Of a stretch of 64,000 bases of DNA, positions 33,879 through 41,793 are shown piece after piece (the first letter of the stretch is position 1; the number at the start of each line of letters is the position of its first letter). This stretch comes from Chitinophagaceae bacterium (lineage in GTDB: Bacteria; Bacteroidota; Bacteroidia; Chitinophagales; Chitinophagaceae). The stretch spans positions 181,828 to 245,827 of the forward strand of contig JADBXP010000004.1 in assembly GCA_020403455.1 (NCBI GenBank), given 5' to 3'. The notes beneath the pieces were generated by a model. It made no database searches, had not been told where the DNA came from, and saw only the letters and a list, made by a program, of their open reading frames with translations. Made by a program: the position numbers and the translations under genes.

Positions 33879-33950
33879 ACATAATAATTGATAGCAGGAT
33901 AGTTGTGCCATCCCTTAAAATTAAACTATTTCAGCGCGATCATTATTTAG

Positions 33951-35321
33951 TTATTCGGCTACCAGCATTCGGAGGTGCTCAAGTATCCGGTGCATGGCAA
34001 ATGTATCCATGGCACAATAGTCTTCCAATGCCTTTCGCACTGCCACAATTTTTTCCGGATTGGTCTCCCATTGCAGGCGAAAAAAAGCAGCACCTGCATT
34101 CATACCATTGTTGATGGTGAGTTGGGTATGATTATCCTCCGGGGATATGGCTGCCAGTACTGTCTTGAGAGTAAGAGAACTTCCCATAGCTGTATGGTAA
34201 TAATACCCCTTCGCAACTACTTCCATTAAGTCTACCAGTCGTTGAACCAACGACTGAATAGCAGCTTCTTTTTCGGGATATTCCCGCACATATTCCAGCA
34301 ACCTGGTTCTTTCAAATACCGCGTTATATACAACTATTGATCCCGTATCGCCCATCACTTTCAGCAGATGATCTAGTAAAAGCTGAGAAGATTCATATAT
34401 GTCGCCGGCGAGATAATGGTGGTGTTCCAGTTCACTCCCCGGCTCCCTTTGAATGTAGACATCGAACTGGAAACATACCGCCCTGAAAGGCCAATGTCCA
34501 TCTTGTAATGGAATGGGAGAATTCCATGCTTCAAAATCAAAATAATAAACCGGGTACTGTATCGTAGCCAGAAAATTTTTCACTGCATCAAGCTGAATAC
34601 TGGTCTCGCGAATCAATTGCAGGGGCGCGGCTTCGCCTGCATGACAGTGCGTATAAAAATCACAGCGATAGGGTCGGGTACACTGGGGACCCGGCAGAAT
34701 ATCTACCGGCTCAATCTTGTCAATGAGCATTTGTTTGAGCGCCATTGCTTTTTCACCAATAATAGTTTGTCGGGCAATCAGGTCAGCCGTGAGGTCTTCA
34801 GTTGCAAACAATTCGGTCAACTGCAATGCCCCTTTTCTTATATACTGGTTGTTTACATATACCAGCGAAAATGCCTTCAGCGATAATCCGGAGGAAGTAA
34901 TCACATAGTATTGAAAAGCTGCGTCCTGCTTGTATACCTCTTTAACCTGGGTACTGCTCTTCACTTCATATGCATACCAGTGCCCATCTTTTTTCACCAG
35001 GATGTCTACTGCGCACAACAATCCTTCATACTGAAAAGCTGCCTCATAAATCACCGGCACTCCTGCAGCAATCAACTCCGCAGTTTTTTTCACCGACAGA
35101 GCATACTGATAAGCTTCCGGAGGCGAAGCATCGTATCCTCCGGGAAACAAATCCCTTGCCAGCATCCCAAGTCGGGTGCCTGCATCAAATAATTGCTGTT
35201 GTCCTTCGTCGATCGGGTCTTTGAGGCCCGGATGAAATTTATGTAACCAGAGACGGAGACTACATTGGCTGCCGTACAGGTAAGTCGATTTGGAAAGTAT
35301 ATGTTTAGGAGGCAGATTCAT
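33951..35321 (-). CDS. DUF2779 protein: Cas4/RecB-like nuclease domain plus RNase H-like domain
   Basis: A 456-residue protein with two parts. Residues ~1-230 form a PD-(D/E)xK nuclease: D106, then E119-x-K121 (HWYAYEVKSS) and Q137, bracketed by cysteines C20 and C214, C220, C226, the arrangement that holds a 4Fe-4S cluster in AddB and Cas4. Residues ~255-456 carry the DUF2779 domain with YYFDFEAW (D262, E264) and later Asp residues, resembling a DEDD-type exonuclease core. Related to the TM0106 group. It overlaps the rmuC 3' end by 17 bases and is thus translationally coupled to it. A role in DNA or RNA end-processing is likely; its precise job is unknown. Confidence 0.85.
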   Translation of the reverse strand: MNLPPKHILSKSTYLYGSQCSLRLWLHKFHPGLKDPIDEGQQQLFDAGTRLGMLARDLFPGGYDASPPEAYQYALSVKKTAELIAAGVPVIYEAAFQYEGLLCAVDILVKKDGHWYAYEVKSSTQVKEVYKQDAAFQYYVITSSGLSLKAFSLVYVNNQYIRKGALQLTELFATEDLTADLIARQTIIGEKAMALKQMLIDKIEPVDILPGPQCTRPYRCDFYTHCHAGEAAPLQLIRETSIQLDAVKNFLATIQYPVYYFDFEAWNSPIPLQDGHWPFRAVCFQFDVYIQREPGSELEHHHYLAGDIYESSQLLLDHLLKVMGDTGSIVVYNAVFERTRLLEYVREYPEKEAAIQSLVQRLVDLMEVVAKGYYYHTAMGSSLTLKTVLAAISPEDNHTQLTINNGMNAGAAFFRLQWETNPEKIVAVRKALEDYCAMDTFAMHRILEHLRMLVAE

Positions 35322-36648
35322 TGGCGGGCGGAAGTTCGGAAGATTCCTCCGGAGTTTGCCGGATTAGCTTTTCCGGTATTTGCTTGGTGGCATTGGCTCC
35401 CATTTTTTTCAATTCCTCTGCCCGGTTAATCATGCTACCCCTACCGGTATAGAATTGCTTATACGCTTCATCGAAGGTAGTATTGGCATCCTGAAGTTTT
35501 TTCTTTACTCCCTCCATATTATCTAAAAACCCAAAAAACTTATCATAGAGGGCTCCCGCCTTTTCAGCAATTTGGATGGCATTAAGGTTTTGCTTTTCAA
35601 TGCGCCAGAGATCAGCAACAATTTTTAATACTGCCATGAGGTTGGTGGGACTCACCAGCATGATATTTTTATCATAGGCTCTTTTCCAAAGCGAATCATC
35701 TTTCTTCAAGGATTCCAAAAAAGCCGGTTCAATGGGCACAAACATCAATACATAATCCAGCGCTTCTGCATAGCGACCATATTTCTTTTTAGAAAGGCCC
35801 TCTATGTGCCGGTACATCGAGGCCAGGTGTTCCTGCAGGGCTTTCTCCTTTTCAAGCGTGTCGGTAGCTTTAACATATTTGTCCCATGCTACCAATGAGA
35901 CCTTGGCATCAATAATCACCTTGCGCTGATCCGGATAAACAATCATCACATCGGGTTGTAACATATTGCCCTCCTCATCCTTAATGACCTTTCCGGAAGC
36001 ATCCCGTAGGTATTGTTGCACAAAGTAATTACGGTCCTTGATGAGTCCGCTATGTTCCAACAGTGTCTCCAATACCATCTCGCCCCAGTCACCCATGGTC
36101 TTTGAATTTCCCTTCAGGGCTGTTGCCAGGTTATTCGCCTCTTCACTCACCCGCACAGAACTTTGCACCAATTTTTCTATCTCTTTGGAAAGACTGAATC
36201 TTTCATTGGACTCTTTTTGATAGGCATCCTGAACGGCTTTCTTAAAACCCGTCAGCTCTTGTTGCAAGGGTTGTAATAACTGACCCAGCTTCTCTTCATT
36301 CTTTGAAACCAGTTGCTGCGTATTCCCACTGATCAACCGGGTTGCCAATAATTCTATTTCATTCTTCATGGCATCGCTGATCTGTTGTTGTGCCTTTTTG
36401 GCTTCCTCCAGTTGCTGACGGGTGGTATTCAATCTTTCATCCAACAAAAGACCCTGTTTTTCAGCAGCTTCCAAGCGGGCACGAACGGACTCATGCGCTG
36501 CTTTTTCTACCCGAAGCAATTCGTCGAGGCGAAGGACATTTTCTTGCAGCAATTGGCGGGAAGATTTTTGCAGTTGATAAGCAATCAGGTAACCCAGCAA
36601 AACGCCTACAAGGGCAATAACAACATAAATCAAAGCGGTAGATTCCAT
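35305..36648 (-). CDS. rmuC: DNA recombination protein RmuC
   Basis: A 447-residue protein with an N-terminal membrane helix (residues ~6-23), a long coiled coil (~30-190, rich in Glu, Gln, Leu and Lys) and the RmuC nuclease-like core: KGNSKTMGDWGEMVLETLLEH, LQPDVMIVYPDQRKVIIDAK with D and K of the PD-(D/E)xK type, VSLVAWDKYVK and FVPIEPAFLESL. Family knowledge: limits recombination at inverted repeats and acts in DNA-damage or anti-plasmid contexts. It begins 42 bases after the WYL regulator gene and overlaps the DUF2779 gene. Confidence 0.92.
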   Translation of the reverse strand: MESTALIYVVIALVGVLLGYLIAYQLQKSSRQLLQENVLRLDELLRVEKAAHESVRARLEAAEKQGLLLDERLNTTRQQLEEAKKAQQQISDAMKNEIELLATRLISGNTQQLVSKNEEKLGQLLQPLQQELTGFKKAVQDAYQKESNERFSLSKEIEKLVQSSVRVSEEANNLATALKGNSKTMGDWGEMVLETLLEHSGLIKDRNYFVQQYLRDASGKVIKDEEGNMLQPDVMIVYPDQRKVIIDAKVSLVAWDKYVKATDTLEKEKALQEHLASMYRHIEGLSKKKYGRYAEALDYVLMFVPIEPAFLESLKKDDSLWKRAYDKNIMLVSPTNLMAVLKIVADLWRIEKQNLNAIQIAEKAGALYDKFFGFLDNMEGVKKKLQDANTTFDEAYKQFYTGRGSMINRAEELKKMGANATKQIPEKLIRQTPEESSELPPANESAS

Positions 36649-36665
36649 ATATATTATTTAGAGCA

Positions 36666-36673
36666 CAAACGTA
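36666..36673 (-). promoter_or_regulatory. -7 box of rmuC
   Basis: On the minus strand the gap between the WYL gene and rmuC reads TACGTTTG, followed by TGC, an exact TAnnTTTG match 17 bases before the rmuC ATG. Suggests that rmuC can be transcribed separately from the regulator gene. Confidence 0.5.
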
Positions 36674-36690
36674 AAGGTACGCTCTACCAC

Positions 36691-37683
36691 CTATTGATAG
36701 ACTGACTGCATCTGCTGAATAATTTCCTTGATTTTATCTCTTAAAGATGCCGGCGCCTTTACTTCGACCCCATTCCCGTAACCCAGCAGGGTCATCAATA
36801 ATTCAGGCGTATCATATACCATCAACTCAATGACTACCCCATTGGGAGTACTTTCTACCACCTGCTGGGAATGATGGAGGGGCTGTGCCAAGATATAGGG
36901 GGACTGGGCCTTATCGAATGCCAGCACAATTTTTTCCGGCTGGGCACCGTGGATATGTGTGATACCAAAAGAATACTGGAAATAATCATCCGGCTGAAAG
37001 CCGGGTGCATCGTAAAAAGACTGGGTAGACTTGTGCACATCGGTAATTCTGTCGAGAGAGAAAATCAATACATTTCTCCGAGTAGTGGAGTACCCGACTA
37101 CATACCAGCGGTTTCTGTAGGCCTTGATCAGATAGGGCGATAAGGTATGCACCTTGGGGGAAGCACCGTAGCGGGCATAGGTTATTTCGAGGGCTCGACG
37201 ATTGACAATTGCCCGCAGCAAGGGCTCCAGCCACTCGTTGCCACCTGTCTTCACCGGCTCTTCCACCTGTATCAATTGTTTTTCAGATTTCCCCAGCAAT
37301 TTGCTCACCCGGTAACCTTCAATGAGCCGGTTGATGGCGGACTCGAACTGTTCGAAGATGCGGCTCCCTTTCAATTGCTGCAGCAATGCTGTAGAATAAT
37401 CGAGGGCAGCAATCTGCTCTTCCGATAAGGGCAATTTCTTGATGGAATATCCCTGCTGCTCATAGCAATAACCCCTTCTGATTTTATCATATTTGATGGG
37501 TGCATCATACAAATCGCGCATCTGCGCCAAATCTTTATTCAACATGGAAACAGAAATATCTATCTCCAACTGCCGCATCACATGTCGACGAATCTGTTCG
37601 AGATCAGGATAAGGTCTCATGCTGTTGTTGAGGCAGGCATCTATGGCATAATAGCGTAAAAGGGCATTTTTATTGACCGGCAT
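36691..37683 (-). CDS. WYL-domain transcriptional regulator
   Basis: A 330-residue protein with an N-terminal DNA-binding part: YYAIDACLNNSMRPYPDLEQIR followed by a winged-helix-like segment to about residue 90. The WYL domain follows at ~150-240 (NRRALEITYARYG, TLSPYLIKAYRNRWYVVGYS, LDRITDVHK), and a WCX-like C-terminal domain ends the protein. WYL regulators sense nucleic-acid fragments or related ligands and control DNA-damage responses and phage defence. Its place before rmuC and a Cas4-like nuclease gene is suggestive. There is no exact -7 box in the 168-base gap upstream. Confidence 0.9.
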   Translation of the reverse strand: MPVNKNALLRYYAIDACLNNSMRPYPDLEQIRRHVMRQLEIDISVSMLNKDLAQMRDLYDAPIKYDKIRRGYCYEQQGYSIKKLPLSEEQIAALDYSTALLQQLKGSRIFEQFESAINRLIEGYRVSKLLGKSEKQLIQVEEPVKTGGNEWLEPLLRAIVNRRALEITYARYGASPKVHTLSPYLIKAYRNRWYVVGYSTTRRNVLIFSLDRITDVHKSTQSFYDAPGFQPDDYFQYSFGITHIHGAQPEKIVLAFDKAQSPYILAQPLHHSQQVVESTPNGVVIELMVYDTPELLMTLLGYGNGVEVKAPASLRDKIKEIIQQMQSVYQ

Positions 37684-37737
37684 AAAAAATTTTTGAGACT
37701 ACCAATAGATTACAGAGTGAGTATCCAGCTTTGCATC

Positions 37738-37792
37738 ATGATCCGGCGGCAGGCATGGGGCAGCAGGGGGGTGTAGCAAGTCGCCGGATCAT
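37738..37792. repeat. Long-armed GC-rich inverted repeat
   Basis: ATGATCCGGCG at 37738-37748 is exactly complementary to CGCCGGATCAT at 37782-37792, across a 33-base G-rich spacer. A T-run follows on the plus strand. It lies between the end of the metallo-hydrolase gene and the start of the WYL gene, both on the minus strand, so it cannot be a plus-strand gene terminator for any visible gene. Confidence 0.6.
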
Positions 37793-37851
37793 TTTTCGTC
37801 CACTAAAATAGTAAGTTTTTAAGCAGTATTCTTCCGAATGGATGATACTTG

Positions 37852-38766
37852 TCAAAATACATCTCCGTCCATACCATTGACCACTTTACCAACATAGGTT
37901 CTGCCAATCTCTTCCAACAAACTTTCCAGACTGCTTCCGAAAGTCAGTTGATGGGTCAACACCAACAATCCGGGCTTCACCTCCTGAGCAATCCTTGCCA
38001 ACTGACCGGTAGAAGTATGAAAGGTAGAATGATAGCGCTGCCAGCGGTCCTCTCTTTTTTGTAGCCCGGCTTCAGAAAAAACTTCATGTACCAAAATATC
38101 ACATCCTCTTGCCATAGCGATCAATGACTCACTGTAGGTGCAATCTCCCGATACTACAATCACTTTGTCTTTGGTGGTAAACCGATAGCCCAACGCATGC
38201 CGCCAGTTGCCATGTTTTACTTCGAATGCTTCCACTACACAATTCTCATCGCGGTACACTTCTCCCTTGGTGACTTCTTTGACTTCAACTTTATATCCAT
38301 CGGCATTTCCCATTTCCAATCCTTTGATCCGTATTTCCATGTCCTCCGAATAAGCTTTCATCAATAGTTTCGTCATGCGACGGATGCCCGGAGGTCCGAT
38401 CACTTGTAGGGGCTGGTTTCTGTCGAGTACGGCAGGTGTAAAAATAAAATCGCTGTAGCCGGCAGTATGATCGGAATGTAAGTGCGTGATGAAAAGGCGC
38501 GTGAGTCGATCGGGCTTCAATGCAGGCAGTTGACGCTTTTGTGCAACAGCTGCGGCACGTCGCACAACTCCCGGACCGCAATCCACTATGTATGCTGTTT
38601 CATTGACAACGACGGCCAGTGAGGGGCCAGAACGATCGGGATCGGCAAAAGGAGTTCCGGTTCCGAGCATTACCAATTTTGTACTACCCGCATGGTTCTG
38701 TGCTAACAGAATGATGGGCTGCAAGAGCATTATGAGGAAAAGCCGCTGAAAGAAAATGTTTTTCAC
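37852..38766 (-). CDS. Exported metallo-beta-lactamase fold hydrolase (RNase Z-like branch)
   Basis: A 304-residue protein if translated from the GTG at 38766, which gives a signal peptide (KNIFFQRLFLIMLLQPIILL then LLAQ); an in-frame TTG at 38781 is the only earlier option. The metal site HLHSDHTAGY is intact, followed by VSGDCTYSE and VLTHQ for the other ligands. The early MLGTGTPFADPDRSGPS and the RNase Z-like order place it in the arylsulfatase/ElaC branch; with a signal peptide it probably acts on small esters or phosphodiesters outside the cytoplasm. It has no clear partner nearby. Confidence 0.82.
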   Translation of the reverse strand: MKNIFFQRLFLIMLLQPIILLAQNHAGSTKLVMLGTGTPFADPDRSGPSLAVVVNETAYIVDCGPGVVRRAAAVAQKRQLPALKPDRLTRLFITHLHSDHTAGYSDFIFTPAVLDRNQPLQVIGPPGIRRMTKLLMKAYSEDMEIRIKGLEMGNADGYKVEVKEVTKGEVYRDENCVVEAFEVKHGNWRHALGYRFTTKDKVIVVSGDCTYSESLIAMARGCDILVHEVFSEAGLQKREDRWQRYHSTFHTSTGQLARIAQEVKPGLLVLTHQLTFGSSLESLLEEIGRTYVGKVVNGMDGDVF

Positions 38767-38813
38767 GGACAAAAGATACAATTATTTGAGCGGCAGGAAG
38801 AGAGTACCAGCAA

Positions 38814-39599
38814 CTAAATGGGTATGTGCAGCAGGATCTGTGTTCCCTTGCCCGGGGCCGTGTTCACTTTAGCCATACCACCAACCAGGGTCACCCGGTT
38901 GAAGATATTCATGAGTCCGAGCCCGCTGGTAGCTGTTCTTTCTGAATTGAATTCAAAGCCCCTGCCATCATCCTGAATGGAAATATCGAAGCCCTTGGGC
39001 ATATACGTGAAGGCAACTTTTACATGGGCTGCCTGTGCATGCTTAATGATATTTTGGAAGCACTCCTGGATCACCCTGAAGATGACCAGTTGTTTTTGAT
39101 GATCGGGCTCTTGCCTCTCTCCATCGCTACTAACTTCTACACTTAATGAACCGGCTCTGCTGATGCGCTCGGCTTCCTGGATGACTGAATCGTACAAGCC
39201 CAATACTTTGATGCGGTCGCTGCTCATCCCCTTGGCCAGATCACGCAGATCTGACATGGCCTTGCTGATATTGTCTTTGGTTTCCTCAATCAACTGTGGG
39301 TTTTTTTCAGGCGATTCAGCTATCAGGTTCAATTGCATTTTAGCCAGACTGAGTAACTGACCGACGTTGTCATGTATTTCCTGGCTAATGGTGTTGAGGG
39401 TAAGCTGCTGAATTTCATTGCGGGCATTGTTGACTTCTTCGGCAATCTGAGCTTCGAGTTGTAATCTCTCGTCGCGCATTTTATATAACTTCCTAAAATA
39501 TCTTACAAAAAGGATAAAAATAAGTACAAAGAAAAGTGCAAAAAAAACCACCCCAAGAACAATTGGATTCATTTTTGACTCCAGTAAAATAATGTTCAT
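38814..39599 (-). CDS. Sensor histidine kinase (HisKA_3/NarX-type catalytic core)
   Basis: A 261-residue kinase with one N-terminal membrane segment (residues ~12-33), a short coiled coil, then TISQEIHDNVGQLLSLAKMQLN with the phospho-accepting His76, and a GHKL ATP-binding domain (DDGRGFEF, GLGLMNIFNRV, GKGTQILLHIPI). It overlaps the upstream membrane-protein gene by four bases (ATGA), indicating coupling, so the two probably work as one sensor. No response regulator gene is in the neighbourhood. It closely resembles the kinase at 51681 in the dimerisation segment (MSSDRIKVLGLYDSVIQEAE). Confidence 0.9.
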   Translation of the reverse strand: MNIILLESKMNPIVLGVVFFALFFVLIFILFVRYFRKLYKMRDERLQLEAQIAEEVNNARNEIQQLTLNTISQEIHDNVGQLLSLAKMQLNLIAESPEKNPQLIEETKDNISKAMSDLRDLAKGMSSDRIKVLGLYDSVIQEAERISRAGSLSVEVSSDGERQEPDHQKQLVIFRVIQECFQNIIKHAQAAHVKVAFTYMPKGFDISIQDDGRGFEFNSERTATSGLGLMNIFNRVTLVGGMAKVNTAPGKGTQILLHIPI

Positions 39600-40282
39600 T
39601 TTCCCTTGGTAGTTTTAAAAATTGCAATTGAAAATACGAAACTTTGAATAAAAAGTACTAGATTATGTCCATACAACCACAAGTGAAATGGATGTAAATA
39701 TCTTTTTTGAGCCACAATATTGCCTTGTAAATAAGAAAAAAGTGACCAAACAATTACGCATATTGTTGCGTAAAAAAACAAGCAAGTAATGAACCAAAAT
39801 TCTGTCTTAGCAAAAACATTTTGGCTTCGCATAGATGTCATTTCCTCATTCAAATACCCAACTGAATTAAATAAAATATAAAACGAAAATAAAATATAAA
39901 AAAAGGGATTCAAATTTGTTTGAAAAATAAATTTCCAGAAGATTACTGCAATAGATAAATAAATAATTATAAAAAGCTTGTTGATTAAAAGAAGATACTT
40001 TGAGTCATGTAGTTGTTGAAAGAAGAAAAATAACGGGATTACAATTAAAAATGGGATTGAATTGTATAGCCATGTATTATTTTGTAAAAGAAAAATCAAT
40101 GCGGTTGTAGATAAAGTAGAAAATGAAAAAATTAGATAGAATAGAAAAATCCATCTTTTTGATGGCGAATCAATTTCATTATATTTCAAAATAATACAAA
40201 CAAATGCCAGAATAAGACCCAAAGAATCAGAGTATCCAGCAAACAAATCAAATATTTTAAATAGACTATTAGAGGAGCTCAT
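39596..40282 (-). CDS. AT-rich polytopic membrane protein, likely sensor partner
   Basis: A 228-residue protein begun at the ATG at 40282 (an upstream TTG is the only alternative). It has about six or seven hydrophobic helices rich in Phe, Ile and Leu and short loops, with no enzyme motif. Codon third positions are strongly A/T rich compared with the flanking genes. The ATGA overlap with the histidine-kinase gene suggests it provides the membrane sensory module that the small kinase lacks, similar to the N-terminal half of the kinase at 51681. That split is inference. Confidence 0.75.
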   Translation of the reverse strand: MSSSNSLFKIFDLFAGYSDSLGLILAFVCIILKYNEIDSPSKRWIFLFYLIFSFSTLSTTALIFLLQNNTWLYNSIPFLIVIPLFFFFQQLHDSKYLLLINKLFIIIYLSIAVIFWKFIFQTNLNPFFYILFSFYILFNSVGYLNEEMTSMRSQNVFAKTEFWFITCLFFYATICVIVWSLFSYLQGNIVAQKRYLHPFHLWLYGHNLVLFIQSFVFSIAIFKTTKGK

Positions 40283-40357
40283 TATTTGAATCAAGTTTTT
40301 TTAAGTACCTGTTTGTTTTGATAAATATTTTCGTGAAAAGCAACCAATCAATAAAGC

Positions 40358-40401
40358 AAAAAAATAGTGGCAAGCAATTTTAACAAAAGCATGCCACTAT
40401 T
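40358..40401 (-). terminator. Intrinsic terminator for the 40.4-40.9 kb cassette
   Basis: AATAGTGGCA at 40363-40372 pairs exactly with TGCCACTATT at 40392-40401. On the minus strand the hairpin is followed by a seven-base T-run, so it would end minus-strand transcripts from the micro-ORF and the 119-residue gene. Confidence 0.7.
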
Positions 40402-40433
40402 ATTTAATTTTTAAATTCAAAAAAAACACTGAA

Positions 40434-40499
40434 TTAATTTCTAGAATCCTTGGGTTTACCAGGAGGTACTGGCCATCCGTATTCTTCTCTTGATGCCAT
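40434..40499 (-). CDS. Candidate 21-residue micro-ORF
   Basis: ATG at 40497-40499 to TAA at 40434-40436 encodes 21 residues: an acidic start (MASREEYGW), then a proline-rich core (PVPPGKPKD). It lies 82 bases after the stop of the 119-residue gene and just before a terminator, within a region that is otherwise unexplained. The composition is non-random and the position between gene and terminator fits a peptide gene. It could also be chance; there is no visible modification enzyme or exporter. Confidence 0.35.
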   Translation of the reverse strand: MASREEYGWPVPPGKPKDSRN

Positions 40500-40581
40500 G
40501 ATTTAAATTTTAGGTGAAAAAATTAAAGTCCAGATTTATGAATGATTTTGAGCAACAAATAAATTGAATATTCTAATAACT

Positions 40582-40941
40582 CTATTTAGAAGCAACCTTG
40601 TCATCAACATCACTTGATACCGACACCCAGACTCTTTGATCATCGCCAATGCCCAGGGAAATTCTTACCAAACCACCGGAGCGAACATCAGCCAAAACTT
40701 CTACTACTCTTTTCCGAGGAATAGCGAAGGAGAGTTGCTGGGCAAATGATGATGGTCCAACCACGTGATCTGGTGTTGCTGCTGCTACCCAAATCTTTTG
40801 TTGATAGTCGATACCAAAGGAAATTTTAATGTCCTCATGCTCCGGGGTATCTCTTGCGACCCTTTGCAAACTTTGTTTGTCCATCGCAAAATTAAGTCGC
40901 TGAACAATTTTCGGAGGAGAGCTTTTCTTGACTGGCTTCAT
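40582..40941 (-). CDS. Hypothetical protein made of a tandemly duplicated small domain
   Basis: A 119-residue protein starting at the ATG at 40941 (an upstream codon is TTG). After a basic N-terminus (MKPVKKSSPPK) residues ~11-58 and ~65-112 form two copies of one unit, with a pattern RLNFAMDKQSL...IKISFGIDYQQKIWVA in the first and QLSFAIPRKRV...VRISLGIGDDQRVWVS in the second. A beta-alpha-beta-beta unit is suggested by alternation of hydrophobic residues. No known family. A -7 box lies 30 bases upstream and a terminator follows the micro-ORF downstream. Confidence 0.65.
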   Translation of the reverse strand: MKPVKKSSPPKIVQRLNFAMDKQSLQRVARDTPEHEDIKISFGIDYQQKIWVAAATPDHVVGPSSFAQQLSFAIPRKRVVEVLADVRSGGLVRISLGIGDDQRVWVSVSSDVDDKVASK

Positions 40942-40970
40942 ATTTTTTTTATTTTGAATCAAAAGTTAAA

Positions 40971-40978
40971 CAAATATA
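40971..40978 (-). promoter_or_regulatory. -7 box of the 119-residue gene
   Basis: On the minus strand the sequence reads TATATTTG, an exact TAnnTTTG match, 29 bases before the start codon at 40941. No -33 TTG at standard spacing. Confidence 0.5.
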
Positions 40979-41128
40979 TTCACCCGGTCAATTCAATTTT
41001 TCAGGCTTTTTCCTGTTTTTACTATGTCTTTCATTGCGTATCAAATACAGATAAACGCGCATGAATCTTGCCCTTACAAGCACATCATTAAATTTATTCC
41101 ACAATAAAATATTGAAAATTAAACTGTT

Positions 41129-41165
41129 ACCCGAAGTTGGACAATGAGTATTGATTTCTTCGGGT
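41129..41165 (-). terminator. Possible weak terminator of the metallopeptidase gene
   Basis: ACCCGAAG (41129-41136) pairs with CTTCGGGT (41158-41165) across a 21-base spacer, immediately after the stop of the minus-strand peptidase gene. The following minus-strand sequence is only moderately T-rich. Confidence 0.35.
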
Positions 41166-41170
41166 GAAGA

Positions 41171-41782
41171 TTAGTTTACCAGCCCTTTTCTCCGCATATC
41201 GCTCAAACAAGCCCGCACATGCGCAGCCGCCTTGCGCCGGGCTGACACCTCATAAGGATTGCTGTCATAACCCACCAAACGGGTGTGCCGGTCATACTCT
41301 TTCTGGTGAACATTGGAACGAATCTCTAAAAAATGTACGTACTCATGCAAGATCGTATCAGTGAGATGCGCAATGCCGGGATGGTTATTCACGTAAATCA
41401 AAATCGCCTTTCCCGCAGAATAATATACGCCATGTCGCTTACGGTGCGGATAATAAGAGATCTTTACTTCAGGTGCCCGTACACCCCTGGCTGGTTCTCC
41501 CAAATGCTGTCGGCACCAACTCAACACCTCCCTGACATATGCCGCCTTGCTCACCATCAGTTGGGGCGCACCATCCTTCTTGTCATGCTGCTTTCCGGCC
41601 TTTTTTTGCTTCCAATCAGGCCACTCCACCTTCCACAACCAAAGAAATCCCAGCAATAAAAAATACAGAAATAGAGAGCGTTCAAAAACTCCTGCACGAC
41701 TCCACACATTCGTCACCATTCGGAAAAAAGCACTTTCACTCAGATCAGGGAATACATACAAAAGTGAAGCCAATGATGGCAT
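41171..41782 (-). CDS. Membrane-anchored HExxH metallopeptidase-like protein
   Basis: A 203-residue protein with one hydrophobic segment (FLYFLLLGFLWLW, residues ~36-49), a lysine-rich linker and a C-terminal domain with TILHEYVHFLEIRSN, a zinc HExxH motif, and a later NPYEVSARR which supplies a third ligand candidate (Glu). This resembles small SprT-like or DUF-type minimal metallopeptidases. The start ATG at 41782 is 11 bases after the stop of the E1 dehydrogenase gene. No substrate can be proposed. Confidence 0.75.
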   Translation of the reverse strand: MPSLASLLYVFPDLSESAFFRMVTNVWSRAGVFERSLFLYFLLLGFLWLWKVEWPDWKQKKAGKQHDKKDGAPQLMVSKAAYVREVLSWCRQHLGEPARGVRAPEVKISYYPHRKRHGVYYSAGKAILIYVNNHPGIAHLTDTILHEYVHFLEIRSNVHQKEYDRHTRLVGYDSNPYEVSARRKAAAHVRACLSDMRRKGLVN

Positions 41783-41793
41783 AGGGCTGCAAA

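Noticed and set aside
41061..41147. A 28-codon ATG frame in the gap between the 119-residue gene and the peptidase gene
   Set aside because: No supporting promoter, no compositional signature and it runs opposite to all neighbours. Length is expected by chance in AT-rich DNA.
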